This document shows, piece by piece, positions 14,111-22,672 of a stretch of DNA of 22,878 nt (within the stretch, counting starts at the first letter, position 1; every line of letters starts with the position of its first letter). Both the position numbers and the translations under genes were made by a program. The DNA is from a virus. The notes beneath the pieces were generated by a model. The model was not told where the DNA came from and ran no database searches. It worked only from the letters and a program-made list of their open reading frames with translations. The stretch spans positions 1 to 22,878 of the IMG/VR virus record IMGVR_UViG_3300020438_000295. One strand, written 5' to 3'.

Positions 14111-14474
14111 TAGTAACGGTGATACTTTGGTAATAATGCATCTTGAAGACGCTAGAATCATTTTAAATGATTTACTAGAGTATGAAATCACTGATAGTTT
14201 ATTAACAGTTTATAAAGAAAAGGATAGTTTAAATACTAATACTATTTCATTACAAAAAGATGTTATATTTAAGCTAGTTGAAAAATCAGAAAATCAACAA
14301 TATCAAATAGAAAATTTTCAAGAAATTTTAGACAATAAAAATGAAGAATTAGGTTTTAAGGAAGACACAATTATCCAACAAAAAAAAGAAATTCGAAAAC
14401 AAAAGTTACTTAAGTTGGTAGGGTTCACAGGATCCATTATATTACCCATATTAACATTAATTGCATTATTATAA
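14016..14474 (+). CDS. secreted coiled-coil protein with C-terminal membrane helix
   Basis: The 152-residue protein starts with a signal peptide (MKYLLSLLIWIAMILPIHSQ) ending in Ser-Gln, a cleavage context common in Bacteroidota. There is no Cys after it, so it is not a lipoprotein as classical o-spanins are. Residues about 70-125 are coiled coil (SENQQYQIENFQEILDNKNE), and the C-terminus is a transmembrane segment (VGFTGSIILPILTLIALL). It starts inside the previous gene in another frame, and its stop abuts the terminase start. A membrane-spanning lysis partner is one reading; from memory, similar proteins occur in other Bacteroidota phages without function. Confidence 0.62.
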   Translation: MKYLLSLLIWIAMILPIHSQTISRGEIQEIVNSNGDTLVIMHLEDARIILNDLLEYEITDSLLTVYKEKDSLNTNTISLQKDVIFKLVEKSENQQYQIENFQEILDNKNEELGFKEDTIIQQKKEIRKQKLLKLVGFTGSIILPILTLIALL

Positions 14475-16049
14475 ATGAGTGATATTAAAAAGGTTATAAG
14501 ACAAGAATATTTAAAATGTGCATCAGATCCTGTACATTTTATGAAAAAATACTGTTTTATACAGCACCCTCAAAGGGGTAGAATTCAATTTTCATTATTT
14601 CCTTTTCAAGAAAAAATGTTATCTTTATTTCAAGATAACCCATATTCTATAGTTTTAAAATCTAGACAGCTAGGTATATCAACACTATCAGCAGGTTACT
14701 CTTTATGGACAATGTTATTTCATAAAGATAGAAATATTTTATGTATTGCAACTAAACAAGAAACAGCTAAAAATATGGTTACAAAGGTAAAATTCATGTA
14801 TGAAAATTTACCTTCCTGGCTTAAAGTAGATGCTTCAGAAAATAACAAATTAAACCTTAGGTTAAAAAATGGGTCCCAAATTAAAGCTACCTCAGCTGCT
14901 TCAGATGCAGGTAGATCAGAAGCAGTATCTTTACTATTAATAGATGAGGCGGCATTTATTGAAAACATAGGTGAAATTTGGGCTTCAGCTCAACAAACAC
15001 TAGCTACAGGGGGTGGTTGTATAGCAATTTCAACCCCATATGGTACTGGAAATTGGTTTCACCAAACTTGGGTTAGAGCAGAAAATAAAGAAAATGATTT
15101 TTTACCTATTAAATTACCTTGGTATGTCCACCCAGAAAGAGATGAAGCATGGAGAGCAAGACAAGATGAATTACTAGGTGATCCTAGAATGGCGGCTCAA
15201 GAATGTGATTGTGATTTTTCTACTTCTGGTGATGTAGTATTTTATCCTGAATATATAGAATACTATGAAAAAACATTTATTAAAGATCCTTTGGAGAGGC
15301 GAGGAGTAGATCGTAACTTATGGGTGTGGGAACCATGTGATTATTCAAGAGATTATATGGTTATAGCAGATGTTGCTAGAGGAGATGGAAAAGATTATTC
15401 TGCATTCCATATTATTGATGTAGAAAATAATGTACAAGTTGCAGAATATAAAGGACAATTAGGAACTAAAGAATATGGACATTTATTAGTGGGTATAGCA
15501 ACTGAATATAATAATGCTTTATTAGTAGTAGAAAATGCAAGTATAGGATGGTCAACAATACAAACAATAATAGATAGAGGATACACTAATTTTTATTATT
15601 CACCTAAGAGTGGAGAAGTAAGAGCTGATTCGTATTTTGAACAATATATGGATACATCAAAAATGACCCCTGGATTTACAATGTCATCAAGAACAAGACC
15701 TATGGTTATAAGTAAGTTTCAAGAATCAATATCTGATAAAGGTGTTACATTTTATTCTAAAAGGTTATTAGAGGAAATGAGAACCTTTATTTGGAGAAAT
15801 GGTAGACCTGAAGCACAACAAGGTTATAATGATGATTTAGTTATGTCTTTTGGCATAGGTCAATACATGAGAGATACAGCTTTTAGATTTAAACAACATG
15901 GAGTTGATTTATCAAAAAGTATGTTAAATGGTATAGCTTCTAATAAAACAAATTATATAGGTGCTTATACCCCATCTCAAGATAAAAATCCATGGAAAAT
16001 AGATAACCCATATTCGGGTGGAGAAGAGGACATTAAATGGCTCCTATAA
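14475..16049 (+). CDS. terminase large subunit (gp17-like)
   Basis: This ATPase-nuclease pumps DNA into the prohead through the portal and cuts the concatemer. The N-terminal ATPase carries the Walker A variant SRQLGIST (residues 63-70), Walker B LLLIDEA (153-159) and the coupling motif STPYGTG (186-192). The C-terminal RNase H-like nuclease shows acidic residues at IADVARGDG (D299), VVENASIG (E353) and NDD (about 453-454). At 524 residues it is shorter than T4 gp17 (610), mainly for lack of extra N- and C-terminal sequence. The start abuts the previous stop. In T4 genes 18 and 19 follow; here the portal gene comes next, 27 bases on. Confidence 0.96.
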   Translation: MSDIKKVIRQEYLKCASDPVHFMKKYCFIQHPQRGRIQFSLFPFQEKMLSLFQDNPYSIVLKSRQLGISTLSAGYSLWTMLFHKDRNILCIATKQETAKNMVTKVKFMYENLPSWLKVDASENNKLNLRLKNGSQIKATSAASDAGRSEAVSLLLIDEAAFIENIGEIWASAQQTLATGGGCIAISTPYGTGNWFHQTWVRAENKENDFLPIKLPWYVHPERDEAWRARQDELLGDPRMAAQECDCDFSTSGDVVFYPEYIEYYEKTFIKDPLERRGVDRNLWVWEPCDYSRDYMVIADVARGDGKDYSAFHIIDVENNVQVAEYKGQLGTKEYGHLLVGIATEYNNALLVVENASIGWSTIQTIIDRGYTNFYYSPKSGEVRADSYFEQYMDTSKMTPGFTMSSRTRPMVISKFQESISDKGVTFYSKRLLEEMRTFIWRNGRPEAQQGYNDDLVMSFGIGQYMRDTAFRFKQHGVDLSKSMLNGIASNKTNYIGAYTPSQDKNPWKIDNPYSGGEEDIKWLL

Positions 16050-16057
16050 TATTTATA
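16048..16057 (+). promoter_or_regulatory. candidate phage promoter element AATATTTATA
   Basis: AATATTTATA begins at the terminase stop codon, within CTATAATATTTATATAATAT, and ends 19 bases before the portal ATG at 16077. The spacing fits a promoter giving a short, Shine-Dalgarno-free leader. Supported by repetition before several genes. Confidence 0.4.
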
Positions 16058-16076
16058 TAATATAAGAATATAAAAA

Positions 16077-17969
16077 ATGGCAGATACAAGATTATTTTCA
16101 AGATTAAAAAGGTTATTTTCAACTGATGTAATAATTCGTAACCAAGGTGGGAACCAAATTAAGGTTATGGATGTTAATAAAATCCAACAATCAGGTGAAT
16201 ATGAGACTAATTCATTAGTAGATAGATTTAATAGAATATACTCCACATCTCCTACTTCTTTATATGGTTACCAAAGTAATTTCAATTATCAAACATTAAG
16301 ACCCCAACTCTACTCAGAATATGATTCTATGGATACAGATGCTATTATAGCTTCTGCTTTAGATATTATTGCTGATGAAAGTACTCTTAAAAATGATATG
16401 GGTGAAGTACTTCAAATTAGAAGTTCTGATGAAAATATACAAAAAATATTGTATAATTTATTTTATGATGTTTTAAATGTAGAATTTAATCTTTGGCCTT
16501 GGATTAGAAATATGTGTAAATATGGTGATTTTTTCTTAAAATTAGAAATTGCCGAAAAATTTGGTGTATATAACGTTATACCTTACAATGCATATCACAT
16601 AGAAAGAATCGAAGGAGGAGAACCAGATAAACCAGCAACAATACAATATAAATTCAACCCTGAAGGAGTCTCAGCAGGAGGTTATGGTTATTATAATGTT
16701 CCAACTTCAGATAATTTAAATGGTAGTGAAATTATATTTGACAATTATGAAATGACCCATTTTAGGTTGCTTACAGATACCAACTTTTTACCCTATGGTA
16801 GATCCTACATAGAACCAGCACGTAAATTGTTTAAACAGTACGTCCTAATGGAAGATGCGATGCTTATACATAGAATAGTAAGAGCACCTGAAAAACGCAT
16901 ATTTTACATCAACGTAGGAAATATTCCACCTGCTGAAGTAGAAAATTTTATGCAAAAGACTATTTCTAAAATGAAACGTACTCCATACATGGATAAACAA
17001 ACAGGGGAATATAACTTAAAATATAACATGCAAAACATGTTAGAGGATTTTTACATCCCAATTAGAGGTAATGATACAGCAACTAAAATAGACACTACCC
17101 CAGGATTACAATACGATGGTATTGCTGATGTAGAATATTTAAGAGAAAAATTATTTGCTGCTTTAAAAGTACCTAAAGCTTTTATGGGTTACGATGCTGA
17201 TACAGATGGTAAAGCTACATTAGCGGCACAAGATATTAGATTTGCTCGTACGATAGAAAGAATTCAAAGAATTATTGTATCTGAATTACAAAAGATAGCA
17301 TTAGTACATTTATATACTCAAGGTTATAAAGATGAAAGTTTAACTAACTTTGAATTATCAATGACTACCCCATCAATTATATACGATCAAGAGAGAGTAG
17401 CATTAATGACAGAAAAAATGACTTTAGCTCAATCAATGATTGATAGTCAAATTATTCCTACAGATTGGATTTATGAAAACATTTTTCACTTTAGTGAAGA
17501 CCAATATGATGAATACAGATCTTTAGTTAAACAAGATGCTAAACGTAAATTTAGATTATCTCAAATAGAAAATGAAGGAAATGATCCTCAAGAAACAGGT
17601 AAATCTTATGGTACACCTCATGATTTAGCTTCACTATATGGGGTAGGAAGAACCCAATCAGATCCTGGTAATGTTCCTGATGGGTATAATGAAAAAGAAC
17701 CATTAGGTAGAAAAAAGAAAAAGAAAACAGATAGAGGTACTCAAGATAATGCCTTTGGTAAAGACCCATTAGGTAGAAAGGGAATGAAAAATGATGACAA
17801 TGAATCTAATAGCATAAAACCTAAATTTAAAGGTGGTTCTCCATTAGCTTTAGAGACAAAAACTATGCTTGAAAAGGCACCTCGTCCACCTCGTACTGAA
17901 AAACAATTAGTTTTTGAGCAAAATAAACAAGGAGAAAGTTTATTAGATGAAAACCAATTGAAAGAGTAA
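16077..17969 (+). CDS. portal protein (gp20-like)
   Basis: The portal is a ring of twelve subunits at one vertex of the head that starts prohead assembly and passes DNA. The pattern PWIRNMCKYGDFFLKLEIAE, MTHFRLLTDTNFLPYGRSY, IEPARKLFKQYVLMEDAMLI and HRIVRAPEKRIFYINVGNIP (residues about 139-284) is typical of gp20 of T4-like phages, as is LFAALKVPKAFMGYDAD. The protein has 630 residues against 524 in T4; the extra length is mainly a disordered, Lys-rich C-terminal tail after residue about 520. That tail holds a doubled unit, KEPLGRK (about 540) and KDPLGRK (562). Its start follows a candidate promoter element. Confidence is high for the family. Confidence 0.95.
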   Translation: MADTRLFSRLKRLFSTDVIIRNQGGNQIKVMDVNKIQQSGEYETNSLVDRFNRIYSTSPTSLYGYQSNFNYQTLRPQLYSEYDSMDTDAIIASALDIIADESTLKNDMGEVLQIRSSDENIQKILYNLFYDVLNVEFNLWPWIRNMCKYGDFFLKLEIAEKFGVYNVIPYNAYHIERIEGGEPDKPATIQYKFNPEGVSAGGYGYYNVPTSDNLNGSEIIFDNYEMTHFRLLTDTNFLPYGRSYIEPARKLFKQYVLMEDAMLIHRIVRAPEKRIFYINVGNIPPAEVENFMQKTISKMKRTPYMDKQTGEYNLKYNMQNMLEDFYIPIRGNDTATKIDTTPGLQYDGIADVEYLREKLFAALKVPKAFMGYDADTDGKATLAAQDIRFARTIERIQRIIVSELQKIALVHLYTQGYKDESLTNFELSMTTPSIIYDQERVALMTEKMTLAQSMIDSQIIPTDWIYENIFHFSEDQYDEYRSLVKQDAKRKFRLSQIENEGNDPQETGKSYGTPHDLASLYGVGRTQSDPGNVPDGYNEKEPLGRKKKKKTDRGTQDNAFGKDPLGRKGMKNDDNESNSIKPKFKGGSPLALETKTMLEKAPRPPRTEKQLVFEQNKQGESLLDENQLKE

Positions 17970-17979
17970 ATATTTTTTA

Positions 17980-17989
17980 TATATTTATA
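17980..17989 (+). promoter_or_regulatory. candidate phage promoter element TATATTTATA
   Basis: TATATTTATA lies 22 bases upstream of the ATG at 18012, in the 42-base gap after the portal gene. It differs from AATATTTATA at one base. The AAAAGGA just before the ATG is too close to act as a ribosome site. Confidence 0.38.
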
Positions 17990-18011
17990 ACTAAATTCTA
18001 AACCAAAAGGA

Positions 18012-18881
18012 ATGAACATAAAACATTCGAAGTATAAAAACGCCGGTATTCTATTTGAATTATTGGTAAGACAAATAACTTCAGACACTCTAGAGGGTAA
18101 AAATTCTAAAGCTAATAAAATACTTCAACAATATTTTGTTAAAACAGAATTAGGAAAAGAATATAAATTGTATGAAAGTTTATTTTCAAAGAATAACCTT
18201 ACTGAAACGAAAGCTAATATTATAGTTGATACTTTAATTAATTCTTCTAAACACTTAAATAGAGGAGCTTTAAAAAGACAAAAATATAATTTAATTAGTG
18301 AAATTAAAAAACACTACGATTTATCTAAATTTTTTTCTCATAAATTACCCCATTATAAGACACAAGCTGCTTTTTATACTTTAATAGAAAGTTTTTCCCA
18401 AGAATCTTCAAATAATCCTCAACAAATTATAAACAATAAAATAACTATTCTTGAACACATAACAGCTGCTCCTATTTCTAAAGAAAAGGTAGAAGAAAAC
18501 GTAATTAAAGAATTTCAGGGATATGATAAAGGTTTACGAACTTTAACCTATAGAGTACTTTTAGATAAGTTTAATACTAAATATGATAATTTACTAGAGG
18601 AACAAAAAATAATTTTAAAAGAGTTATTAAACTCAATTGATAACACCCCCAAATTAAGAGAATTTCATAATCTTAAAGTTAATGAAATAAAAATTAAATT
18701 ATCTAATTTAAACCAAGAAGTTAAAGATAAAACTACTCAAATCAAAATTGAAGAGGTAGTTAAAATTCTTCCCACAATAGGTAAAACATCAAAAGTTAAA
18801 GATGATGATTTAATTAATTTGTTACAATATTACGATTTAATAGAAGAATTAAAAACTACAAATGTACAAGTTCAAGCTTAA
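18012..18881 (+). CDS. conserved protein between portal and protease, unknown
   Basis: The 289-residue protein starts MNIKHSKYKNAGILFELLVR and is largely alpha-helical, rich in Lys, Asn and Ile, with no motifs of an enzyme. The KHSKYKNAGILFELLVRQIT opening recalls proteins that sit beside the portal in other T4-like phages of marine bacteria, which have no assigned function. It occupies the place of T4 genes 67 and 68 (prohead core), yet it is much longer and I see no sequence tie to them. Its end overlaps the next gene by 20 bases. A role in prohead assembly is inferred from position only. Confidence 0.7.
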   Translation: MNIKHSKYKNAGILFELLVRQITSDTLEGKNSKANKILQQYFVKTELGKEYKLYESLFSKNNLTETKANIIVDTLINSSKHLNRGALKRQKYNLISEIKKHYDLSKFFSHKLPHYKTQAAFYTLIESFSQESSNNPQQIINNKITILEHITAAPISKEKVEENVIKEFQGYDKGLRTLTYRVLLDKFNTKYDNLLEEQKIILKELLNSIDNTPKLREFHNLKVNEIKIKLSNLNQEVKDKTTQIKIEEVVKILPTIGKTSKVKDDDLINLLQYYDLIEELKTTNVQVQA

Positions 18882-20001
18882 AGAAATAGAAGTTGGTGAC
18901 ACCGATACTAAAGGTGGTAAAAAATCTACTGTAACAGATGTTAACCCTGAAACTGGGGCTATTACTTGGGATGTAAAAGATGTAGCTGACTTTACTTCAA
19001 CATATAAAGAGTTAGAAAAAGCAAAAGATTTCTTGTCTAAATTAGAAAAAACTGGAAAATCTAAAGATGACCCTGCTATAGATAAATTAGCGGCTGAAAT
19101 TCAAGAATTATTCAATACATTCAGAACACACATTAGAAAAAACTATCCTGAAGAATATAAAAGAGTATTAAGATTAAAAGAATCAGTTAATGAACAATCC
19201 GAGCAATGGACACAATTAGATGTTATTAACATTAATAAATCACTAAGATTAGCTCTTAAAACATTTAACAATCTTGTTAGAAATTTAGAAAGATTAGAGG
19301 GAGAATTAGGTAAACATAGTAACAAACCACAAGGTAATCTTCTTCAAGGTATGGCTCCTGACTCATTTGATTATATGGGGGTACAAAATAAACTTAATAA
19401 ATTATATAATGCTTTTAGTAATGCCTTTTCTATTGATGAATCAGTTAATGAAAATGCTTTACAAGGTCCTGAAACTAAAGATGTTTATGAGGTAGGAGAT
19501 ACAGTTATATACCGAAAAGGTAATGTAGCTCACTCTGGTACGGTTGAGTTAAGAACAAAAGACTTTGATTATTATGTAACTGATGATAGTGATGGTAAAG
19601 GGTATCTTGTAAAAATGGACGATGTAATAGGTCTTAATTTAGAAGAAGGTGAAGGAATAGGATATCTAACTCCAAGAGCATTTGCTAAAAATAAGAAGTC
19701 TAAGGGGGCTGCTGATATTTATTACTATAAACTAGGATATAAGCCTGTACCCAAAATTAAACCTAAAGGTTTTGAGGTAAAACAATTATGGGAATATAGT
19801 GATTTCCAACAAAAAAGAATTAACGTATTTGATGAAATAGAAGAAAAAGTAAACTCAATTTCCCCTTTATTATCAAATGCTAAAAATGAAACAGCTGAAT
19901 ATTACAATGAAAACCCAGGTTCATATGCTATAGTTTATTCAACAGATATGGCAAATGAATTATTAGATGATATTATAAAATTATTAAAACAAAGTGAATA
20001 A
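18862..20001 (+). CDS. unknown protein with beta-barrel-like centre, prohead region
   Basis: The 379-residue protein starts at ATG 18862, inside the preceding gene. Its first residues MYKFKLKEIEVGD are reminiscent of the leaders, but shorter. Residues about 30-80 form a charged helical region; SFDYMGVQNKLNKLYNAFSN (about 170-189) is helical. Residues about 212-255 (VYEVGDTVIYRKGNVAHSGT, KGYLVKMDDVIGL) look like an SH3/KOW-type small beta barrel. It is followed by IGYLTPRAFAKNKKSKGAAD, a phrase I recall from other phage structural proteins. The last 80 residues are helical. It could be a head-core or scaffold-associated protein; function is not known. Confidence 0.68.
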   Translation: MYKFKLKEIEVGDTDTKGGKKSTVTDVNPETGAITWDVKDVADFTSTYKELEKAKDFLSKLEKTGKSKDDPAIDKLAAEIQELFNTFRTHIRKNYPEEYKRVLRLKESVNEQSEQWTQLDVININKSLRLALKTFNNLVRNLERLEGELGKHSNKPQGNLLQGMAPDSFDYMGVQNKLNKLYNAFSNAFSIDESVNENALQGPETKDVYEVGDTVIYRKGNVAHSGTVELRTKDFDYYVTDDSDGKGYLVKMDDVIGLNLEEGEGIGYLTPRAFAKNKKSKGAADIYYYKLGYKPVPKIKPKGFEVKQLWEYSDFQQKRINVFDEIEEKVNSISPLLSNAKNETAEYYNENPGSYAIVYSTDMANELLDDIIKLLKQSE

Positions 20002-20909
20002 TGAAAACACTAACAGAACAATACAGATTAATTAAAGAAGACAAGGGTCACAAAGGTGTTTTTCTTAAGGAGGCAAAACGTCAATTTCCTAATTTAATTA
20101 AAAATAATTCTTCATTTAATGAAGTATCTAAAATATTAAAACAGAAAAACATAATTTCTGAAAACTTTGTTGGTACTCCTATGATTGGTAACCCACTAGA
20201 AAGAAAAAAAGAATCATACGAAACAGCGTTTGAAAAATTTATATCTGAAGCTGAAGTAAAAGCTGAGGAGAAAAAAGTATCTAAAGAAGTAGAAGAAATT
20301 GATGAACATAATTACGATTATGAGGATAAAAAAACTCCAGATAATATGATTTTTGGTCAAATCCAAATGGGGTATTATTGTGAGTTAAAAGATCCTAAAA
20401 ATGAAGGAAAAACAGATCAAGAATTGTTAGAAATTGTTTACAAAAACTTAGCAAAAGATTCTATATATTATACTAAAAATGGACAATTTGGAGAACAAGA
20501 TTTAGGTTATACTGATGATGTCCCAAGTTTAGGACCAACTGAAGAACCAAAAGGACCACATAAGTCAAGTGGTTATGGTAAACTAAAAGAACATTCAGTT
20601 TCATTAGCCGGTGGTATAGTAACAGGAGGAGGATTTTCACATATGAATTATATGGATTATTTTGGTTTAAATGAAGATGAAACTAATGAGGCAACAGAAC
20701 AGGAAGTAAACAATCAAAAAGAATTAAATAAAGAATTGGAAAAAACAGCTAAGCTACAAAAAGATATGATGGAAGAAGACATGGATGCTCCAATGCATAT
20801 AGAAGCTTTAGCAGACGCAGCTGAAGCAGCTTATGAAGCAGGAATGAGTATAGATGAAATCATGAGTATGATAGAGCAACATTTAGGTCTTAAAATGGGA
20901 GATTTTTAA
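20001..20909 (+). CDS. unknown prohead-region protein, scaffold candidate
   Basis: The start ATG overlaps the previous TAA (TAATG), showing coupling. The 302-residue product is charged, with few hydrophobic clusters: an N-terminal helix region (residues 1-80), a middle segment MIFGQIQMGYYCELKDPKNE (near 116), a Gly-rich stretch (LAGGIVTGGGFSHMNYMDYF, about 202-221) and an acidic, helical C-terminus (KELNKELEKTAKLQKDMMEE, then ALADAAEAAYEAGMSIDEIM). It lies directly before the prohead protease, where T4 keeps small core proteins; the main T4 scaffold gp22 comes after the protease. A core or scaffold role is suggested by position and composition alone. Confidence 0.68.
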   Translation: MKTLTEQYRLIKEDKGHKGVFLKEAKRQFPNLIKNNSSFNEVSKILKQKNIISENFVGTPMIGNPLERKKESYETAFEKFISEAEVKAEEKKVSKEVEEIDEHNYDYEDKKTPDNMIFGQIQMGYYCELKDPKNEGKTDQELLEIVYKNLAKDSIYYTKNGQFGEQDLGYTDDVPSLGPTEEPKGPHKSSGYGKLKEHSVSLAGGIVTGGGFSHMNYMDYFGLNEDETNEATEQEVNNQKELNKELEKTAKLQKDMMEEDMDAPMHIEALADAAEAAYEAGMSIDEIMSMIEQHLGLKMGDF

Positions 20910-20910
20910 T

Positions 20911-21510
20911 ATGAAACAAGTACTTATAGAAACTCAATTATTCAAACCTACTAAAGGTTTACTATCAGAAGGACATATGTCTGAAAGAGGTAATCCTTTA
21001 GTACAAGGCATACTAGCAACCTGTGAGGTTAAAAATGGTAATGGTAGATTTTATTCTGAAGAATTATGGAAACGAGAAATAGATAAGTACATGGAATTAG
21101 TTAATCAAAATAGAGCATGTGGTGAATTAGATCACCCTGAATCTCAAGTTGTTAACTTAAAAAATGTTTCACATAACATCAAAGACATAAATTGGGATGG
21201 TAAAAACATAATGGGTACAATAGAAATATTACCTACACCATCAGGAAACATACTTAAAGCATTAATTGATAGTGGTATTACAGTAGGAGTATCATCACGA
21301 GGAATGGGTTCATTAGAACAAAATGGAGATATAATGGAAGTTCAAGATGATTTTGAATTATTATGTTGGGATTTTGTTTCTACACCTTCTAACCCAGGTT
21401 CATATATGACATTAAAAGAAGGAAAAGAAAACATTATAAACCCATACGCGAAAGCAAACACTATAGTAACAGAAATACTATGTGCAAACGGCAATTGCCC
21501 AATATTTTAA
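20911..21510 (+). CDS. prohead protease (gp21-like, peptidase S77)
   Basis: This serine protease acts inside the T4-type prohead: it cuts the capsid protein, core proteins and targeted internal proteins, usually after (L/I)-x-E, and then itself. The 199-residue protein is near T4 gp21 length (212). ACGELDHPES holds the likely catalytic His75, and TVGVSSRGMGS the catalytic Ser (128 or 129), in the order and spacing of herpesvirus-type maturation proteases. The N-terminus KPTKGLLSEGHMSERGNPLV has (L/M)-S-E sites that could be self-cleaved. It begins one base after the previous stop. The genes that follow carry leaders with sites of its expected type. Confidence 0.93.
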   Translation: MKQVLIETQLFKPTKGLLSEGHMSERGNPLVQGILATCEVKNGNGRFYSEELWKREIDKYMELVNQNRACGELDHPESQVVNLKNVSHNIKDINWDGKNIMGTIEILPTPSGNILKALIDSGITVGVSSRGMGSLEQNGDIMEVQDDFELLCWDFVSTPSNPGSYMTLKEGKENIINPYAKANTIVTEILCANGNCPIF

Positions 21511-21513
21511 AAA

Positions 21514-21567
21514 ATGAAAGATTTCGATTTAAGAAAATATTTAGCTGAAAACAAGTTAGTAAAAGAA
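21514..21567 (+). repeat. leader repeat copy 1 (codons 1-18)
   Basis: The first 54 bases agree with copy 2 (22171) at 49 of 54 positions and with copy 3 (22619) at 46 of 54 by direct comparison. Similarity stops just after the K-E codons. Differences include silent ones (GCT/GCA, TTC/TTT), so the peptide is under constraint. Confidence 0.85.
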
Positions 21568-22161
21568 GAACAAGGATCAATAACTATAAATTCTGAGGTT
21601 GATTTTGAAACTCCATTATCAAACATGGAAAATTCAGCACTAGAACCAAATCCAGAAGAAACTAATGTAATATTAGATTTTATTGGTTTTATAAGAGATA
21701 AGTATTCAAATTTATCATACAAACAATTTAGAGAATTTAGTGGAGATATCTTAAGAGATTCATTAGAAGAATTTGAAGATGAAGTTGACCCTCCTTTTAT
21801 GACTAATGTAGCAGTAGATAATTATATTGATTTGGTTTATGAGTTTGTAAATGAGTTGGATCTTAATTACCAAGAAGAATTAGAGGAAATTGATATGACT
21901 ATCAGTAGTGAAGCAGTTGAATCTTCAGTAAAACAAGGTTTAAATCAAATGTTTGAAAGATTAGCTGATATTGTTGATAATAAAGAGGATATTCAATCTG
22001 AAACACTAGGTGTAACTAATTATATTAAAGGGTTAATGAGAGAATATGCTAAATATGCTAATATGGATCGTCGAGACTCAATAGAAGGTGGAAATAAATT
22101 TTCAAAACAAGGTAAAGAAGAAGCAAGACAAGAAATCGAGAGAATATTATCAATGAAATAA
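21514..22161 (+). CDS. class A leader protein 1 (tandem set)
   Basis: The 215-residue product begins MKDFDLRKYLAENKLVKEEQ, a class A leader with a V-K-E site at residue 18. The body is acidic and mostly helical (VILDFIGFIRDKYSNLSYKQ, FREFSGDILRDSLEEFEDEV, VAVDNYIDLVYEFVNELDLN) and ends with a basic helix (GGNKFSKQGKEEARQEIERI). It follows the prohead protease by 3 bases and is the first of three tandem genes with the same leader but unrelated bodies. T4 places its scaffold gene 22 at this point, and an acidic helical body would suit a scaffold or internal head protein. No homology to gp22 was recognised. Confidence 0.7.
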   Translation: MKDFDLRKYLAENKLVKEEQGSITINSEVDFETPLSNMENSALEPNPEETNVILDFIGFIRDKYSNLSYKQFREFSGDILRDSLEEFEDEVDPPFMTNVAVDNYIDLVYEFVNELDLNYQEELEEIDMTISSEAVESSVKQGLNQMFERLADIVDNKEDIQSETLGVTNYIKGLMREYAKYANMDRRDSIEGGNKFSKQGKEEARQEIERILSMK

Positions 22162-22170
22162 TAAAAAGAT

Positions 22171-22224
22171 ATGAAAGATTTTGATTTAAAAAAATATTTA
22201 GCAGAAAACAAGCTATTAAAAGAA
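22171..22224 (+). repeat. leader repeat copy 2 (codons 1-18)
   Basis: This copy agrees with copy 1 and copy 3 at 49 of 54 bases each. It has TTT for Phe4 where the others have TTC. The similarity ends abruptly at the end of the leader. Confidence 0.85.
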
Positions 22225-22602
22225 AACAATCTCATAGATGAAAAACCATACATAGATGGTCTTGGTTTAGAAAAATTATATGATATCAAAAATAGATATG
22301 AAAAAGAAGGAAATCCTTTTGAAATAGAAAATGAGGTACAAGCTTATATTAATAGTAGAATAGAAAAATTAGAATCTCAACAAGAATATTATAACTCAAA
22401 AATTGGTATTTGGCAATATGGAGTAAATAAATTAAGCCCTGAAGATTTAGACATTTTACAATCTGCACAAAAAAGTGGAAAAATAGGTAATAAAGTAGGA
22501 ACTAGACTATCAGAGCCTGATATGGTGATATCTTATAATTCAGGAGATAAAGACATAGAAAACTTATTAAAATCTATTGAAAAAGACCCAGATTACTCTT
22601 AA
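22171..22602 (+). CDS. class A leader protein 2 (tandem set)
   Basis: The 143-residue product starts MKDFDLKKYLAENKLLKENN, a class A leader with an L-K-E site at residue 18. Cleavage there would leave 125 residues starting NNLIDEKPYIDGL. The body is helical (GLGLEKLYDIKNRYEKEGNP, AYINSRIEKLESQQEYYNSK) and ends LLKSIEKDPDYS; it shows no resemblance to the body of the gene before it. The start is 9 bases after the previous stop in an A-rich leader. I infer a small internal head protein; there is no evidence of enzymatic function. Confidence 0.7.
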   Translation: MKDFDLKKYLAENKLLKENNLIDEKPYIDGLGLEKLYDIKNRYEKEGNPFEIENEVQAYINSRIEKLESQQEYYNSKIGIWQYGVNKLSPEDLDILQSAQKSGKIGNKVGTRLSEPDMVISYNSGDKDIENLLKSIEKDPDYS

Positions 22603-22618
22603 AATAAAACAAAATAAA

Positions 22619-22672
22619 ATGAAAGATTTCGATTTAAAAGGATACTTAGCAGAAAATAAGCTATTAAAAGAA
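22619..22672 (+). repeat. leader repeat copy 3 (codons 1-18)
   Basis: Third tandem copy of the leader-coding sequence, with GGA (Gly8) in place of AAA/AAA Lys and TAC/AAT silent changes. It agrees with copy 1 at 46 of 54 bases and with copy 2 at 49 of 54. Confidence 0.85.

Noticed and set aside
18005-18011. AAAAGGA before the ATG at 18012 as a Shine-Dalgarno site.
   Set aside because: It touches the start codon, leaving no spacer, and other starts in the window lack such a site.
18012-20909. Assigning T4 gp67, gp68 or gp22 to the three genes between portal and protease.
   Set aside because: Position suggests it, but length and sequence give no support, so they are left as unknown.
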